From positions 47,995,964 to 48,059,963 of the forward strand of contig CM060065.1 of assembly GCA_030533445.1 (NCBI GenBank): a stretch of DNA of 64,000 nt. Reading direction: 5' to 3'. Every line of letters begins with the position of its first letter. The stretch's first letter is position 1. Shown piece after piece: positions 1 to 9,960 of this stretch. A model generated the notes under the pieces. It was given only the letters and a program-made list of their open reading frames with translations. It was not told the DNA's origin and made no database searches. The position numbers were made by a program, and so were the translations under genes. This stretch comes from Cyprinodon diabolis. Taxonomy: Eukaryota > Chordata > Actinopteri > Cyprinodontiformes > Cyprinodontidae.

Positions 1-345
1 TAAATACATTTTTAAGAAAAAAAAAAATATATTTTTTTAACTTACCGAATAATCGGGACGATGGTTGTGATAGGAGGTTGGTTTGGTTTGCCGGTATCAG
101 ATCTGGTGCCCGGATCCACGTATGTCAACATTCTCCATTTAATTTGTGGGCCTACAGCATTGTCTATCTAGTATCCCCTCCTCCAGAACCAGTTGTACCT
201 TGTTGGATAGCTGATGGAAGAAAAGTTAAGTAAAAATGGCTTTCAGGTAAATCACTGGCAGGTGAAATTTATTGCAAAGCTTAAATACATGTTGCACTTA
301 AATGTTTGAAGTTCAGTTAAAATAAATTAATATTTTCTGTCTTGC

Positions 346-829
346 CTAACTTGAAAAGGCAAGTTGGTGTTGAGTTTCCTCCTTGATACTTTAACAAGTT
401 GTCGCCAGGTGAGATTAAATGAATCGCTGTCAATTGTGGTGAATGTGGAGGTCTCCACCCCACAGTCACCAAATGTGCAACCATGCCAGTCCACATGGCC
501 TTCATATCCAGTTAGCTTAATGCGAAATTCCACCTAAAAGAACAGAATGTTAAATTAATGGAGTACAGTTATATACAATTCAAAGTGTTCTTTTTAATAT
601 AAAAAAAACAGTGGGGAGCTTTTTTGCTGCAGAATTTTTAAATGGGAAGAAACTTAATATTTGTCAAAAATTTCACTACAGCTGTTTGACTCACCTCATA
701 AGACCCGTTCAAGTCCTTTCCCTTCGGCGTGAAAGACAGCGATGTACCGATGTGCCTGTGTATTTCAACACTAGTTGTTTGAGATGCAGCTAATAACACC
801 AACAGAGGCAACAGCACAAGAGAAGCCAT
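346..829 (-). CDS. ZP-family gene, copy A: first two coding exons (partial)
   Basis: Two coding exons on the minus strand: 695-829 (45 codons, from the ATG at 827-829) and 346-533. Exon 1 encodes a hydrophobic signal peptide (VLLPLLVLLAAS) and then a short stretch ending in NGSYE. The donor is gtgagt, and exon 2 starts in phase 0 with VEFRIK. Copy C, further right on the same strand, has the same architecture: signal peptide, an SFSP motif, DGTYK, then a phase-0 junction to VTFYHR. Exon 2 carries a Cys cluster (GCTFGDCG) and ends F-Q-V-R in phase 2, just as copy C ends F-T-L-R. The exon-2 donor would be AG|gcaaga, a GC-AG intron. Remaining exons should lie left of position 1. By comparison with copy C the product would be a secreted or membrane ZP-domain glycoprotein; that is inference, because no ZP domain is visible here. 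Confidence 0.72.
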
Positions 830-895
830 CCTGAAGACTGCTCCACAACCCTGATGTAGACGGCTTTTTTGTTGTCGCTACACGGAAACAACTTA
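830..895 (-). promoter_or_regulatory. Residual 5' flank of copy A between its ATG and a Tc1 insertion
   Basis: Only 66 bp separate the copy A start codon from the Tc1 element that begins at 896. Any original 5' UTR or promoter of this gene is therefore split, and the old upstream DNA resumes at about 2146. I see no clear TATA box in the 66 bp. Confidence 0.4.
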
Positions 896-2143
896 CACTA
901 TATTGCCAAAAGTATTTGCTCACCTGCCTTGACTCACATATGAGCTTAAGTGACATCCCGTTCCTAATCCATAGGGTTCAATATGACGTCGGTCCACCCT
1001 TTGCAGCTAGAACAGCTTCAACTCTTCTGGGAAGGCTGTCCACAAGGTTTAGGAGTGTGTTTATGGGAATTTTTGACCATTCTTCCAGAAGCGCATTTGT
1101 GAGGTCGCACACTGATGTTGGACGAGAAGGCCTGGCTCTCAGTCTCCGCTCTAATTCATCCCAAAGGTGTTCTATCGGGTTGAGGTCAGGACTCTGTGCA
1201 GGCCAGTCAAGTTCATCCACACCAGACTCTGTCATCCATGTCTTTATGGACCTTGCTTTGTGCACTGGTGCACAGTCATGTTGGAAGAGGAAGGGGCCAG
1301 CTCCAAACTGTTCCCACAAAGTTGGGAGCATGGAATTGTCCAAAATGTCTTGGTATGCTGAAGCATTCAGAGTTCCTTTCACTGGAACTAAGGGGCCAAG
1401 CCCAGCTCCTGAAAAACAACCCCACACCATAATCCCCCCTCCACCAAACTTTACACTTGGCACAATGCAGTCAGACAAGTACCGTTCTCCTGGCAACCGC
1501 CAAACCCAGACCCGTCCATCAGATTGCCAGATGGAGAAGCGCGATTCGTCACTCCAGAGAACGCGTCTCCACTGCTCTAGAGTCCAGTGGCGGCGTGCTT
1601 TACACCACCGCATCCGACGCTTTGCATTGCACTTGGTTATGTATGGCTTGGATGCAGCTGCTCGACCATGGAAACCCATTCCATGAAGCTCTCTGCGCAC
1701 TGTTCTTGAGCTAATCTGAAGGCCACATGAAGTTTGGAGGTCTGTAGTGATTGACTCTGCAGAAAGTTGGCGACCTCTTCGCACTATGCGCTTCAGCATC
1801 CGCTGACCCCGCTCCGTCAGTTTACGTGGCCTACCACTTCGTGGCTGAGTTGCTGTCGTTCCCAAACACTTCCATTTTCTTATAATACAGATGACAGTTG
1901 ACTGTGGAATATTTAGGAGCGAGGAAATTTCACGACTGGATTTGTTGCACAGGTGGCATCCTATCACAGTTCCACGCTGGAATTCACTGAGCTCCTGAGA
2001 GCGACCCATTCTTTCACAAATGTTTGTAAAAACAGTCTGCATGCCTAGGTGCTTGAATTTATACACCTGTGGCCATGGAAGTGATTGGAACACCTGATTC
2101 CAATAATTTGGATGGGTGAGCAAATACTTTTGGCAATATAGTG
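896..2143 (-). mobile_element. Tc1/mariner transposon, apparently complete
   Basis: The element is 1248 bp and is flanked by TA dinucleotides (894-895 and 2144-2145), the Tc1 target duplication. Terminal inverted repeats begin CACTATATTGCCAAAAGT and match perfectly for about 28 bp at both ends. Between them is one uninterrupted minus-strand transposase gene. Matching ends and an open frame indicate a recent insertion. Confidence 0.95.
978..2009 (-). CDS. Tc1-family transposase, intact reading frame
   Basis: A 343-residue cut-and-paste transposase. The start chosen is the Met of [13 protein letters not shown] at 2009, the usual Tc1 start. The frame stays open 67 codons further upstream, but that part reads through the inverted repeat. 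The N-terminal half has paired helix-turn-helix DNA-binding regions and a [11 protein letters not shown] hinge. The DD34E catalytic triad is present: Asp in LWSDESRF, Asp in [10 protein letters not shown] and Glu in [10 protein letters not shown]. The C-terminus AAKGGPTSY is typical. Length equals the usual 340-345 residues of Tc1 transposases, with no stop or frameshift. It could be functional, but single substitutions that kill activity cannot be judged from the sequence alone. Confidence 0.93.
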   Translation of the reverse strand: MGRSQELSEFQRGTVIGCHLCNKSSREISSLLNIPQSTVICIIRKWKCLGTTATQPRSGRPRKLTERGQRMLKRIVRRGRQLSAESITTDLQTSCGLQISSRTVRRELHGMGFHGRAAASKPYITKCNAKRRMRWCKARRHWTLEQWRRVLWSDESRFSIWQSDGRVWVWRLPGERYLSDCIVPSVKFGGGGIMVWGCFSGAGLGPLVPVKGTLNASAYQDILDNSMLPTLWEQFGAGPFLFQHDCAPVHKARSIKTWMTESGVDELDWPAQSPDLNPIEHLWDELERRLRARPSRPTSVCDLTNALLEEWSKIPINTLLNLVDSLPRRVEAVLAAKGGPTSY

Positions 2144-2253
2144 TATGTTCAAGTATGAAGCTAAACCTGTTCTGCCTTTGGTTTGCTATGGCCAGGAAAC
2201 AGATTAACACATAGCAACTAGGAGCAGACTTTCATTTTGCAGCAATAGTGTTA

Positions 2254-2276
2254 GACACACACACACATACACCCCC

Positions 2277-2307
<31 letters not shown>

Positions 2308-2340
2308 ACATATATCTATATATATATATATATATATATA
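2254..2340. repeat. Compound microsatellite (CA)n - C22 - (CA)n - (TA)n
   Basis: ACAC repeats, then a 22-base run of C (2272-2293), then more CA and an alternating TA tract to about 2340. Simple sequence only. Confidence 0.95.
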
Positions 2341-2439
2341 GACTTTGGTCAGTCCACCCAAAACCGGGCTGACATATATATATATATTCTTTACATTTTA
2401 AAGTTATATGTGTAACTTTAAAATGTAATAAGATTTTTC

Positions 2440-2835
2440 ATTTCCACTCTTTGTAATTGGATGCTGAGAAACTAGTCCATTCATTTGTTACTTCAAGGCG
2501 TGACTATTGTAATTCTTTACTATCAGGATTCCACAAACTGTAGTTAAAAGCCTTCAGCTGATCCAAAATGCTGCAGACAGAGTTCTGATGAAAAGTAAAT
2601 AGGGACATAACATCTATCCTATCCTGGCTTCTCTTCACTGGCTTCCTGTTAAATGCAGAATAGAATTTAAAATCCTCCTTCTCACATATAAGCCTTAAAT
2701 GGCCAAGCTCCATCTGATATCAGCAATCTGATTGTTCCTTATATCCCTAACAGAGCACTTGGTTCTCAATCTGGATGTTTACTAGTGGTCCCTAGAAATT
2801 CTAAAAGTAGAATGGGAGGCAGATCTTAGTTATCA
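2440..2835 (+). mobile_element. L2-type LINE fragment, left part (split by Rex1)
   Basis: Degenerate reverse-transcriptase C-terminal coding sequence. The TGGCTTCCTGTTAAATGCAG segment corresponds to the WLPVKCRIEFKILLLTYK motif seen at the end of many fish LINE ORF2 proteins. The copy stops at the sequence ttagttatca, and the matching continuation (attatcaggctcctctcctgt) reappears at about 5766, so one L2 copy was split by the Rex1 insertion. Confidence 0.7.
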
Positions 2836-5765
2836 TGGCTGCACAAAGACATTACGGACCTGATTGTCTCCGTGGATGGCTTTCATACAGTCCGGGCCGA
2901 CCGGGACACTAGTAGTGGTAAGCGAAAAGGAGGGGGGCTTGCCATTCTAGTAAACAGCAGATGGTGTTACCCGGGTCACATCACCATTAAAAAACAGCTC
3001 TTTTGCCCGGATGTTGAACTGCTGGCCGTTGGACTCCGTCCATATCAGCTGCCCAGAGAGACCCCGCATGTTATCGCTGTTGTCCTGTACATCCCTGCTT
3101 CTGCAAATCCAACATCTGCCTGCAGCATCATTCATAATATCATCTCTGAACTACAGACCCTATATCCTAATGCCCTCATTATCATGTCCGGAGACTTTAA
3201 CCATGAACAAAGTTCTGCCGACCTTCAAACAATATGTGAGCTGCCCTACCAGAGATGAGAGGACCCTGGACCTGATGTATGCTAACATTAAAGATGCATA
3301 CATCTCCTCTTCTCTCCCCCCTCTGGGCAGGTCAGATCACAACCTGGTTCATCTCAAACCCTGTTATGTGCCTCTGGTGAGGAGGAAGCCAACGACCAAG
3401 AACTGTGAGGAGGTGGTCGGAGGAGGCTTGTGAGGCACTGCAGGCCTGCTTTGAGGTGACTGACTGGCCTGCACTCTGTGAGCCCCACAGGGAGGACATT
3501 GATGGGCTCACAGAGTGCATCACGGATTATATCAACTTCTGTGTGGACTGCAATGTTCCAGCTCGGACTCTCACCTATTACCCCAACAAAAAACCTTGGA
3601 TCACCAAGAAAATAAAGGCCATCCTGAATGAGAAGAAGACAGCGTTCAGAGATGGCAACCATGAGGAGGTGAGGAAAGTGCAGGGGGTACTCAAACGAAA
3701 AATCAAGGAGGCTAAGGACTGTCAGGTCTTTCTAACACTAAGGACAAATACAGGAGAAAGCTGAAGAATAAACTCATGACAAACAACATGAGGGATGTGT
3801 GGAGTGGGATGAAAACCATCACAGGGTTCCAGAAGTCCAATGGTGTGGGGTTGGAAGGGTGTGTGGACCGGGCCAATGAACTGAACTTAGTTTTCAATAG
3901 GTTTGATACTTTGGCCCATCCCCCACAACCCTCCACTGCTGGCTTCCCAACGACCACTCCACCTTCTCCCCCTCCTCTATACAGACCCCCTGTCTGCTTT
4001 TCACCACCGAAATCCACATCCACAGACTCCAGCCCTCTCCCCTGCTTCACATCATGTCCTCCACAACATGAGGACCTCACCCCTCCCCCTACAGTTACCT
4101 CTACAGTGTCCTTCACTCCTGACCTGGTAAGAAGACAGCCAACCAGACTCCACTCCGGCAAAGCTGCGGGCCCCGATGGTGTACTCCCCTGGGTTCTCAA
4201 AGCTTGTTCCAACCAGCTGTGTGGAATATTTAGCCTAGTCTTCAGTCTGAGCATGCTCCTCCAGAGAGTACCCATGCTGTGGAAGACGTCCTGCCTCATT
4301 CCTGTGCCAAAGACGTCACGCCCTAGCAACCCTCAGGACTACAGACCAGTAGCATTGACATCCCATATCATGAAGACCTTTGAGAGGCTAGTCCTGGGGC
4401 AGATAAGGCCCATGGTCAGGCCCTTCACTGATCAACTACAGTTCGCCTACCAGCACCGCCTGGGAGTTGAGGACAGCATCATCTTTCTTCTAAACAGAGT
4501 CTACAATCATCTGGACAAGCCGGTGAGCACAGTGAGAATCATGTTCTTTGATTTCTCCAGTGCCTTCAACACCATCCGCCCGGCTCTACTAGGTGAGAAG
4601 ATGACTGCGATGCAGGTGGAGGCCCCCATTGTGTCCTGGATTGTTGAATACCTGACGGGTAGACCACAGAATGGACGCCTACAGAACTGTGTGTCTGACA
4701 GGGTGGTCAGCAACACTGGGGCCCCCCAGGGGACTTTCCTCTCCCCCTTCCTCTTCACCCTTTTCACCTCGGACTTCAGCTATTGCTCTGAATCCTTCCA
4801 CCTTCAGAAGTTTTCTGATGACTCAGCAATTGTTGGCTGCATTGAAAAGGGTGAGGAGAGTGAATACAGGACTGTGGTGGGCAACTTTGTCACTTGGAGT
4901 GAGCTGAACCACCTGCAGCTCAGCGTGACAAAGACTAAGGAGCTAATAGTGGATCTGAGAAGGACAAAAACACCTGTGACCCCTGTTTCCATCCAGGGGG
5001 TTCCTGTTGACATCGTGGAGGAGTATAAGTACCTGGGAGTGTACTTTAACAATAAGTTGAACTGGACTAGAAACACCGAGGCGGTCTACAAAAAGGGCCA
5101 AAGCCGACTATTCTTCCTGAGGAGGCTGACGTTCTTTAACATCTGTGGGACGATGCTGAGGATGTTTTATGAGTCTGTTGTTGCTAGCATGCTCTTTTTT
5201 GCTGTCACGTGCTGGGGCAGTGGGTTGAGGGTCGCTGAAAACAACAGACTGAACAAACTGATCAGGAGGGCCGGTGATGTTGTGGGGGAGCAGCTGGACA
5301 CCCTGACCACCGTGGCAGAGAGGAGGATGCTGTCCAGGTTTCAGTCCATCTTAGACAATGACTCACATCCTCTCCACGACACACTGGTCCAGCAGACGAG
5401 CTCCTTCAGCAGAAGACTCCTCTTACCCAGATGCACCACAGAGTGCCACAGGAAATCATTCCTACCGGTGGTCATCAACCTCTACAACGCCTCCCTCGAG
5501 TCTACAGTCTTCTACAAGCTTTGCAAGTGGGACAACCTGCAAAATCAACAGTGTATCAAATACTTGTTCTCCCCACTATATATATATACAGAAGAGCTAT
5601 ATGTGTATATATTTTATCTCTTTTTGTTCTTATTGTTTTATTTTTATTATATTGTGTAGTTGGATGTGTGTATACATATATATATATATAAAAAACTGTA
5701 ACTGGAGAGTGTAACAAAACTAATTTCCCTCTGGGATTATTAAAATATTTCTGATTCTGATTTTG
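2836..5765 (+). mobile_element. Rex1 (Babar) non-LTR retrotransposon, 5'-truncated
   Basis: About 2.9 kb of Rex1-type LINE in plus orientation. The endonuclease part (2872-3433) shows GGGLAILVNSRW, MSGDFNHE and LGRSDHNLVHL, but it is spread over different frames, so it carries frameshifts. The linker (3405-3764, with NKKPWITKKIKAILNEKK) and the reverse transcriptase follow. The 3' end is a TCTGATTCTGATTTTGATT repeat, as expected of Rex1. The element sits inside an L2 copy and may be flanked by a short ttatca duplication. Confidence 0.88.
3776..5659 (+). pseudogene. Rex1 reverse transcriptase ORF (upstream endonuclease frameshifted)
   Basis: A 627-codon open frame containing the reverse transcriptase of the Rex1 element. 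Landmarks in order: AAGPDGVLPWVLK; FFDFSSAFNTI, with the first catalytic Asp; TGAPQGTFLSPFLF; KFSDDSAIVG, the Rex1 form of the FADD box; and KYLGVYFNNKLNW. The catalytic residues are kept. The frame is separated by frameshifts from the endonuclease and linker segments at 2872-3764, which normally belong to the same polyprotein, so the copy is classed as a pseudogene. Such proteins nick target DNA and prime cDNA synthesis at the nick. The last codons (from about 5570) read through AT-rich 3' sequence. Confidence 0.85.
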
Positions 5766-6620
5766 ATTATCAGGCTCCTCTCCTGTGGAACCAACTACCA
5801 GTTTTAGTCCTGTCTACTTTTAAGGCTAGGCTTAAAACTTTCCTTTTTGATAAAGCTTAGAGTTAGAGTGGCTCAGGTTATCCTGAGTTATCTCTATAGT
5901 TATGCTGCTATAGGCTTAGACTGCTGGAGGACATACGGACCCTTTTTCATCATTCTGCTTCATGCTATCTCTATTCTCCCACTCTGCAGAATCTGTTAAT
6001 TCAATCTCTAACGTTATGCTCTCTCTGCTTTTTCTCAGAGTAGTTTTGTCTCGTCTGTTCCTGTGACTCCATCCTGGAGAGAAATATAAGCTGTGCTGCT
6101 GCCATCAACACCTTTGTTTATTGATGTTGGAGATCGGCCTGTTTTTCAGTGTAGTCCTGTTTATTTGACTGTGACTGGGTGGATGTGTTCTCTTCATTCT
6201 CTGACATGGGAGTTGGCTTGGAGCTCGTCTGCCTGGCTGCGTGTTTACTGGACGGGGACACCTTCTTGAACCCCAGTCGGCCTCTGCAGTTGGCCTCTCA
6301 CACTGACCCTGGTTTTAGGGGATGTTTCTCCTTTTAAAAGGGAGTTGTTCCTCTCCACTGTTGCTCCATGCATGCTTAGAGTGCGGGATTGCCTTCGAGT
6401 CAATAAGTCGATGCAATCAACTGGTTTTCCTTAGATACAAAACTTCGAATCAATTTGACAGTATGATCTGGTGAACTGTTAAGTGCATTGAGATGAGGTC
6501 TCCCTCGAAAAAGAGATTTTATCTCAAGGGACTTCCTGGTAAAATAAAGGTAAAATAAAATAAATAAATAAATGTAAAATGAATTGGCGCAATATAAATA
6601 AACTGAATTGAATTGAATAT
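5766..6620 (+). mobile_element. L2-type LINE 3' end, right part
   Basis: Continuation of the L2 copy interrupted by Rex1. It opens with LINE ORF end sequence (ctcctctcctgtggaaccaa). It then has the characteristic L2 3' UTR words seen again at 32.3-32.8 kb and 39.9-40.3 kb in this window (gataaagctta, gttatgctgctataggctta, tcaatttgac). It ends in ataaactgaattgaattgaat, the typical fish L2 tail. Confidence 0.82.
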
Positions 6621-6769
6621 AGTGGGCGATTCCGACACTGCTGAGACATTTGACAGGTATATGGTGAGCTTGTCGGGTGATATGATAAAACCCAGAAAGG
6701 TAGTGCTTGTGGTATAAAACTCATTCTTCTAAGCATTGCACTTAAGTCAAGGAACAGCATCCACACATG

Positions 6770-8420
6770 GGTGCTCTTCTCTCAGGTGAAGAGGAGATGA
6801 GATGGCGTCTTCAGTGGAGCATTTTCGTCGATAGGTGAACTGGAACGGGTCTAATGTTGTGGAGACACTGGAGACGATGTTTTCTTTAACCAGCCTTTTG
6901 AAGCACTTTATCATTTTAGGAATCAGTGCGACAGGACAGTAGTCATTGAGGGAGGTGACCTGAGGCTTCTTGGGACCAGAAAGATGGAGGCAGACTTAAA
7001 GCATGCTGGAACTGTGGATTGGTCCAACAAGGTGTTGAAAATGTCTGTGAGGACACCAGCCAGCTGATCTGCACACTACTTATACACCCGCCTAGGTATG
7101 TTATCAAGCCCTTGGGCCTTCCTTGGGGTGATTCTCCTTAGAGTTTTCCTAACTTCAGTTACTTCCAGGTTTAGTGTCTCTTCCCCCTGGTGTGGAACGG
7201 CTTTCGCTGCTGGAGTGCTGTTTAGTGCCTCAAACCTTCCAAAGAAGTTGTTTGGTTCATTCAGAAGTCAGCGTTTGCTGCATCTACTGGGGGGAGGCTG
7301 TGTTGTAGTCTGTGATCACCCATATGCCTTGCCACGTCCACCTGGTGTTGCTGTCTTAATGGAAAAGATCATGGATTATCTGGCATTGGTTCTGCTTCGC
7401 TGATCTGATGGCATGGTTGAAGTTTGCACGCACTGTCCTCAGTGCCTTTTTATCCCTAGACTTGAAAGCTGAGTTCCATGCTTTTAGCGATTTTCAAACC
7501 TCCCCATTCATTCAGGGTTGTTGGTTTGCTTGGGTGGTGATGTTCTGTTTAATGATAAGGTCCTTAATGCATTTGTTGATGTAGGCTGACACAGTCATGG
7601 CATACTCATCTATATTTATTATTATGTTGTCATAGGTTACTCCAGCTTTAAAGATATTCCAGTCAGAGCATTCAAAAAAGTCTTGAAGTTTTTCCATTGC
7701 ACCCTCAGATAACACTTGGATCTCTCTGACTGTCGGTTTAGCCCTTATTAGCTGGGGCTTGTATGCAGGGATTAACATGACAGGGAGCTGCTCTGAATGG
7801 ATCTTTGATGTTAGAGTAATCCAGGTCTAAAGTGTTTCCACCCCTAGGTGCAAAGTCCACATGCTGATAAAAATGAGGGAGCACATTAGCCCAATTTAAA
7901 TCCCCAGCAATTATGAAAACACCCTCTGTGTGTGCATATTTCAGCTCAGAGATAGCCTGGTATAGAGTCTTCATAGCTTTTGTTTTGTATTAACGCTGGG
8001 GGGCACATAAACAGCAATAATGCTAAGCCTATTAAACTCTCTGGGCATATAGAATGGTCTACAGATAACAATCAGAAACTCAATGTCTGGAGAGCAGAAG
8101 CTGGTGACTGATCTAGCATTTTTGCCACAGCTGTTGTTAATGAAAACACAAAGCCCACCACCCTGAGTCTTACTGCAGAGTTCTTTCTTTCTATCGGCGC
8201 CAATCTTTCTCCTGATCCATTCTCCCCTTGTGAATGGGACTCCGAATACATAAAATCTGCCATTTGAAGCAGTAACTCTCCTTCAAACCCTACAGGAAAG
8301 GCCAACTTTTCCTGGTTAAGAACCATGGCCTTGGAATTTAAAGGGGCTGATTCATATTCTTCATTCTTCGAAATTGACTTCGTGCACCAGTGCATGCTCT
8401 AGATCTTGGCAGGACCAAAT
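6770..8420 (-). mobile_element. Decayed Rex1-like LINE, minus strand
   Basis: On the minus strand, fragments of a LINE endonuclease-reverse transcriptase appear in order. At 8.1-8.4 kb there are degenerate endonuclease N-terminal words. Near 7738-7974 comes FIIAGDLNWANVLPHF (the GDFNH box) followed by GGNTLDLDYSNI. At 7512-7778 is the post-endonuclease linker (RAKPTVREIQVLSEGAM, CSDWNIFK), and near 6900-6990 the sequence reads like the VPKK...YCPVALIPKMIKCFKRLV start of the reverse transcriptase. Many frameshifts and stops make it non-coding. Confidence 0.72.
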
Positions 8421-8519
8421 TCCTGCTACGCCTGAACACCAACAGGTTGGCCCAAAGTAAAGTACTCCATGCTATATTCTGTGAGTTCCCCCCACAGGGT
8501 ACCACAAGGGCAGTGACTG

Positions 8520-8725
8520 AATAATTATGATTGAGCTTTATTGATTTCACATTGGAGAAATTCACTCTCTGCATTTAACCCATCCCCTTGGGTAGCAGTG
8601 GGCTGTCATTGTGTGGCACATGGGGAGCAGTGTGGGGTTAAGGGTCTTGCTCAGGGATCCAGAATGCAAGCTGTGGGGATCAGGGTATCAATGCTGTCAC
8701 CTCATATTGTCTCCAGTTAAGACCA
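8520..8725 (+). repeat. Dispersed fish repeat, copy 1
   Basis: The segment with ttgatttcacattggagaaatt, gcatttaaccc and ttgctcagggatccagaatg is repeated in the same orientation near 32810-33010. Its ends and class are not clear; it resembles a widespread fish SINE-like sequence. Confidence 0.55.
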
Positions 8726-9110
8726 TAAGAACCCAAGGCAACTTGATCTTCATAGCTTTTTATCTGAGTTCCATAGCTGCCTTTCGTGCAGGTTCCCTCA
8801 TTGTATGAGTGATAGTAGATATAAATGTTGGTTTTCTCTCGAAGCTCCATCTGCCAAATATTAGGATGAACTTGTTTTGCAAAGACTGCAAACTCAGGCA
8901 GAAAATTATAAGATGGCACTCTTTTTGGACCTGCTTGTTATAACAACACTTGACACACACACCCTAGAGGAAAGGATATACTTATTTGCTGCAATAAAAT
9001 AGATACTAAAAAAAAGGTTTGTGAACTGGTGCCTGCTGTGGTGCCGAGCTTGCTCTAGGGTCCATCGGCAGCCCTGCTTACACTGGAACTGGAACTAGAT
9101 CATCCTTTTT
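8726..9110. other. No recognised gene or repeat
   Basis: AT-rich sequence without a supported coding region, RNA gene or clear repeat boundary. Confidence 0.4.
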
Positions 9111-9400
9111 TGTCATGATCTTTGCCCTGCTGGCTGGCTTAATTGCTCATTTCCTTCGCCTGTATAGATTCATTTCCGATGGCCAGTGGTGAGAGGGGTT
9201 TTTAGCATACCAGAGTGTTTCTGATTTCCTGATCCTGGCCTGTTCTGCCTCTCAACCACTGAGCCTGTCCTGTCTGTTCCCGTCTGAACGGTCTGCCTGA
9301 ACTTTCTGTGGACTCCTGAAATCATGAACCAGACTGTTCGTGTTCTGATCTGAATGCATGGGCCAGTAAGACCTGTACATGTGATTTGGGGAATTGGCAG
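9111..9400 (+). mobile_element. LTR fragment related to the 16.0-16.9 kb element
   Basis: It starts TGTCATGATC, like the LTR-like element at 16042, and shares interspersed words with it: ggccagtgg or gcagccagtgg, gatttcctgatcctgg or ctcctgatcgtcc, and ccactgagcctg. I could not define the right boundary or a target duplication, so it is called a fragment. Confidence 0.45.
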
Positions 9401-9960
9401 CCTGGGGCCAGGCATTGCTTGAGGATGGTGCAGCTCTAGGACTGGCACTGGTGACCCACTGCCACCTGTGGGTTGGGGTTGGATCCTGCTATTTTCCATG
9501 GAAGCTGAGGTGGAGGGTGCGGGGCGGGGGACGGTGGGTGTTTTGTGCTTTCTGCAGCATCTCTTGATTTCACCGCATTCATTCCCCCACAGGAGGTCTG
9601 GATGTTGGAGGGGTCGTCTGTCGGGCAACCAGCTCGGTCCATTTGCTGAGATTGCCCATTCCAGTCCCTTTTGTAGGAGAAATGTGTGTGTGCAAGTAGG
9701 TGTGTGTTGCTGCTTGGAGTCAGATTGGCGAGAGATCTTAAGGGACTGGGCCTCTTTGGGGTCAGACCCATCGGGGGTCGGGCTTTGGGTACTCTCATGT
9801 CCCCTTCTCTGCCCTCTTGTGTACCACTGATCTAAGATGCCTGTGGATAATGCGGCTTGCGTTGCCTCTTTTTCTGTCCTGAGGCCTGGAGGACTAGTCT
9901 GGGCCCGCCACAAAGCTTGAAGAAGCTTTGTGAACTCTTTATACACGAGCATACTCATGC
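9400..9960. other. Unassigned GC-richer segment with long open frames on both strands
   Basis: This block is richer in G+C than its surroundings. It is open for 262 codons on the minus strand (9170-9958) and 120 on the plus strand. The minus-strand product is Pro/Gln/Thr-rich with no domain I recognise, and reads into the LTR-like fragment at its C-terminal end. Most likely it is unclassified repeat sequence; I do not call it a gene. Confidence 0.35.

Noticed and set aside
916..1686. 256-codon open frame on the plus strand
   Set aside because: It is exactly antisense to the Tc1 transposase and has no domain of its own.
9170..9958. 262-codon minus-strand open frame as a gene
   Set aside because: Low-complexity Pro/Gln/Thr-rich product, no domain, overlaps an LTR-like fragment, no splice or promoter support.
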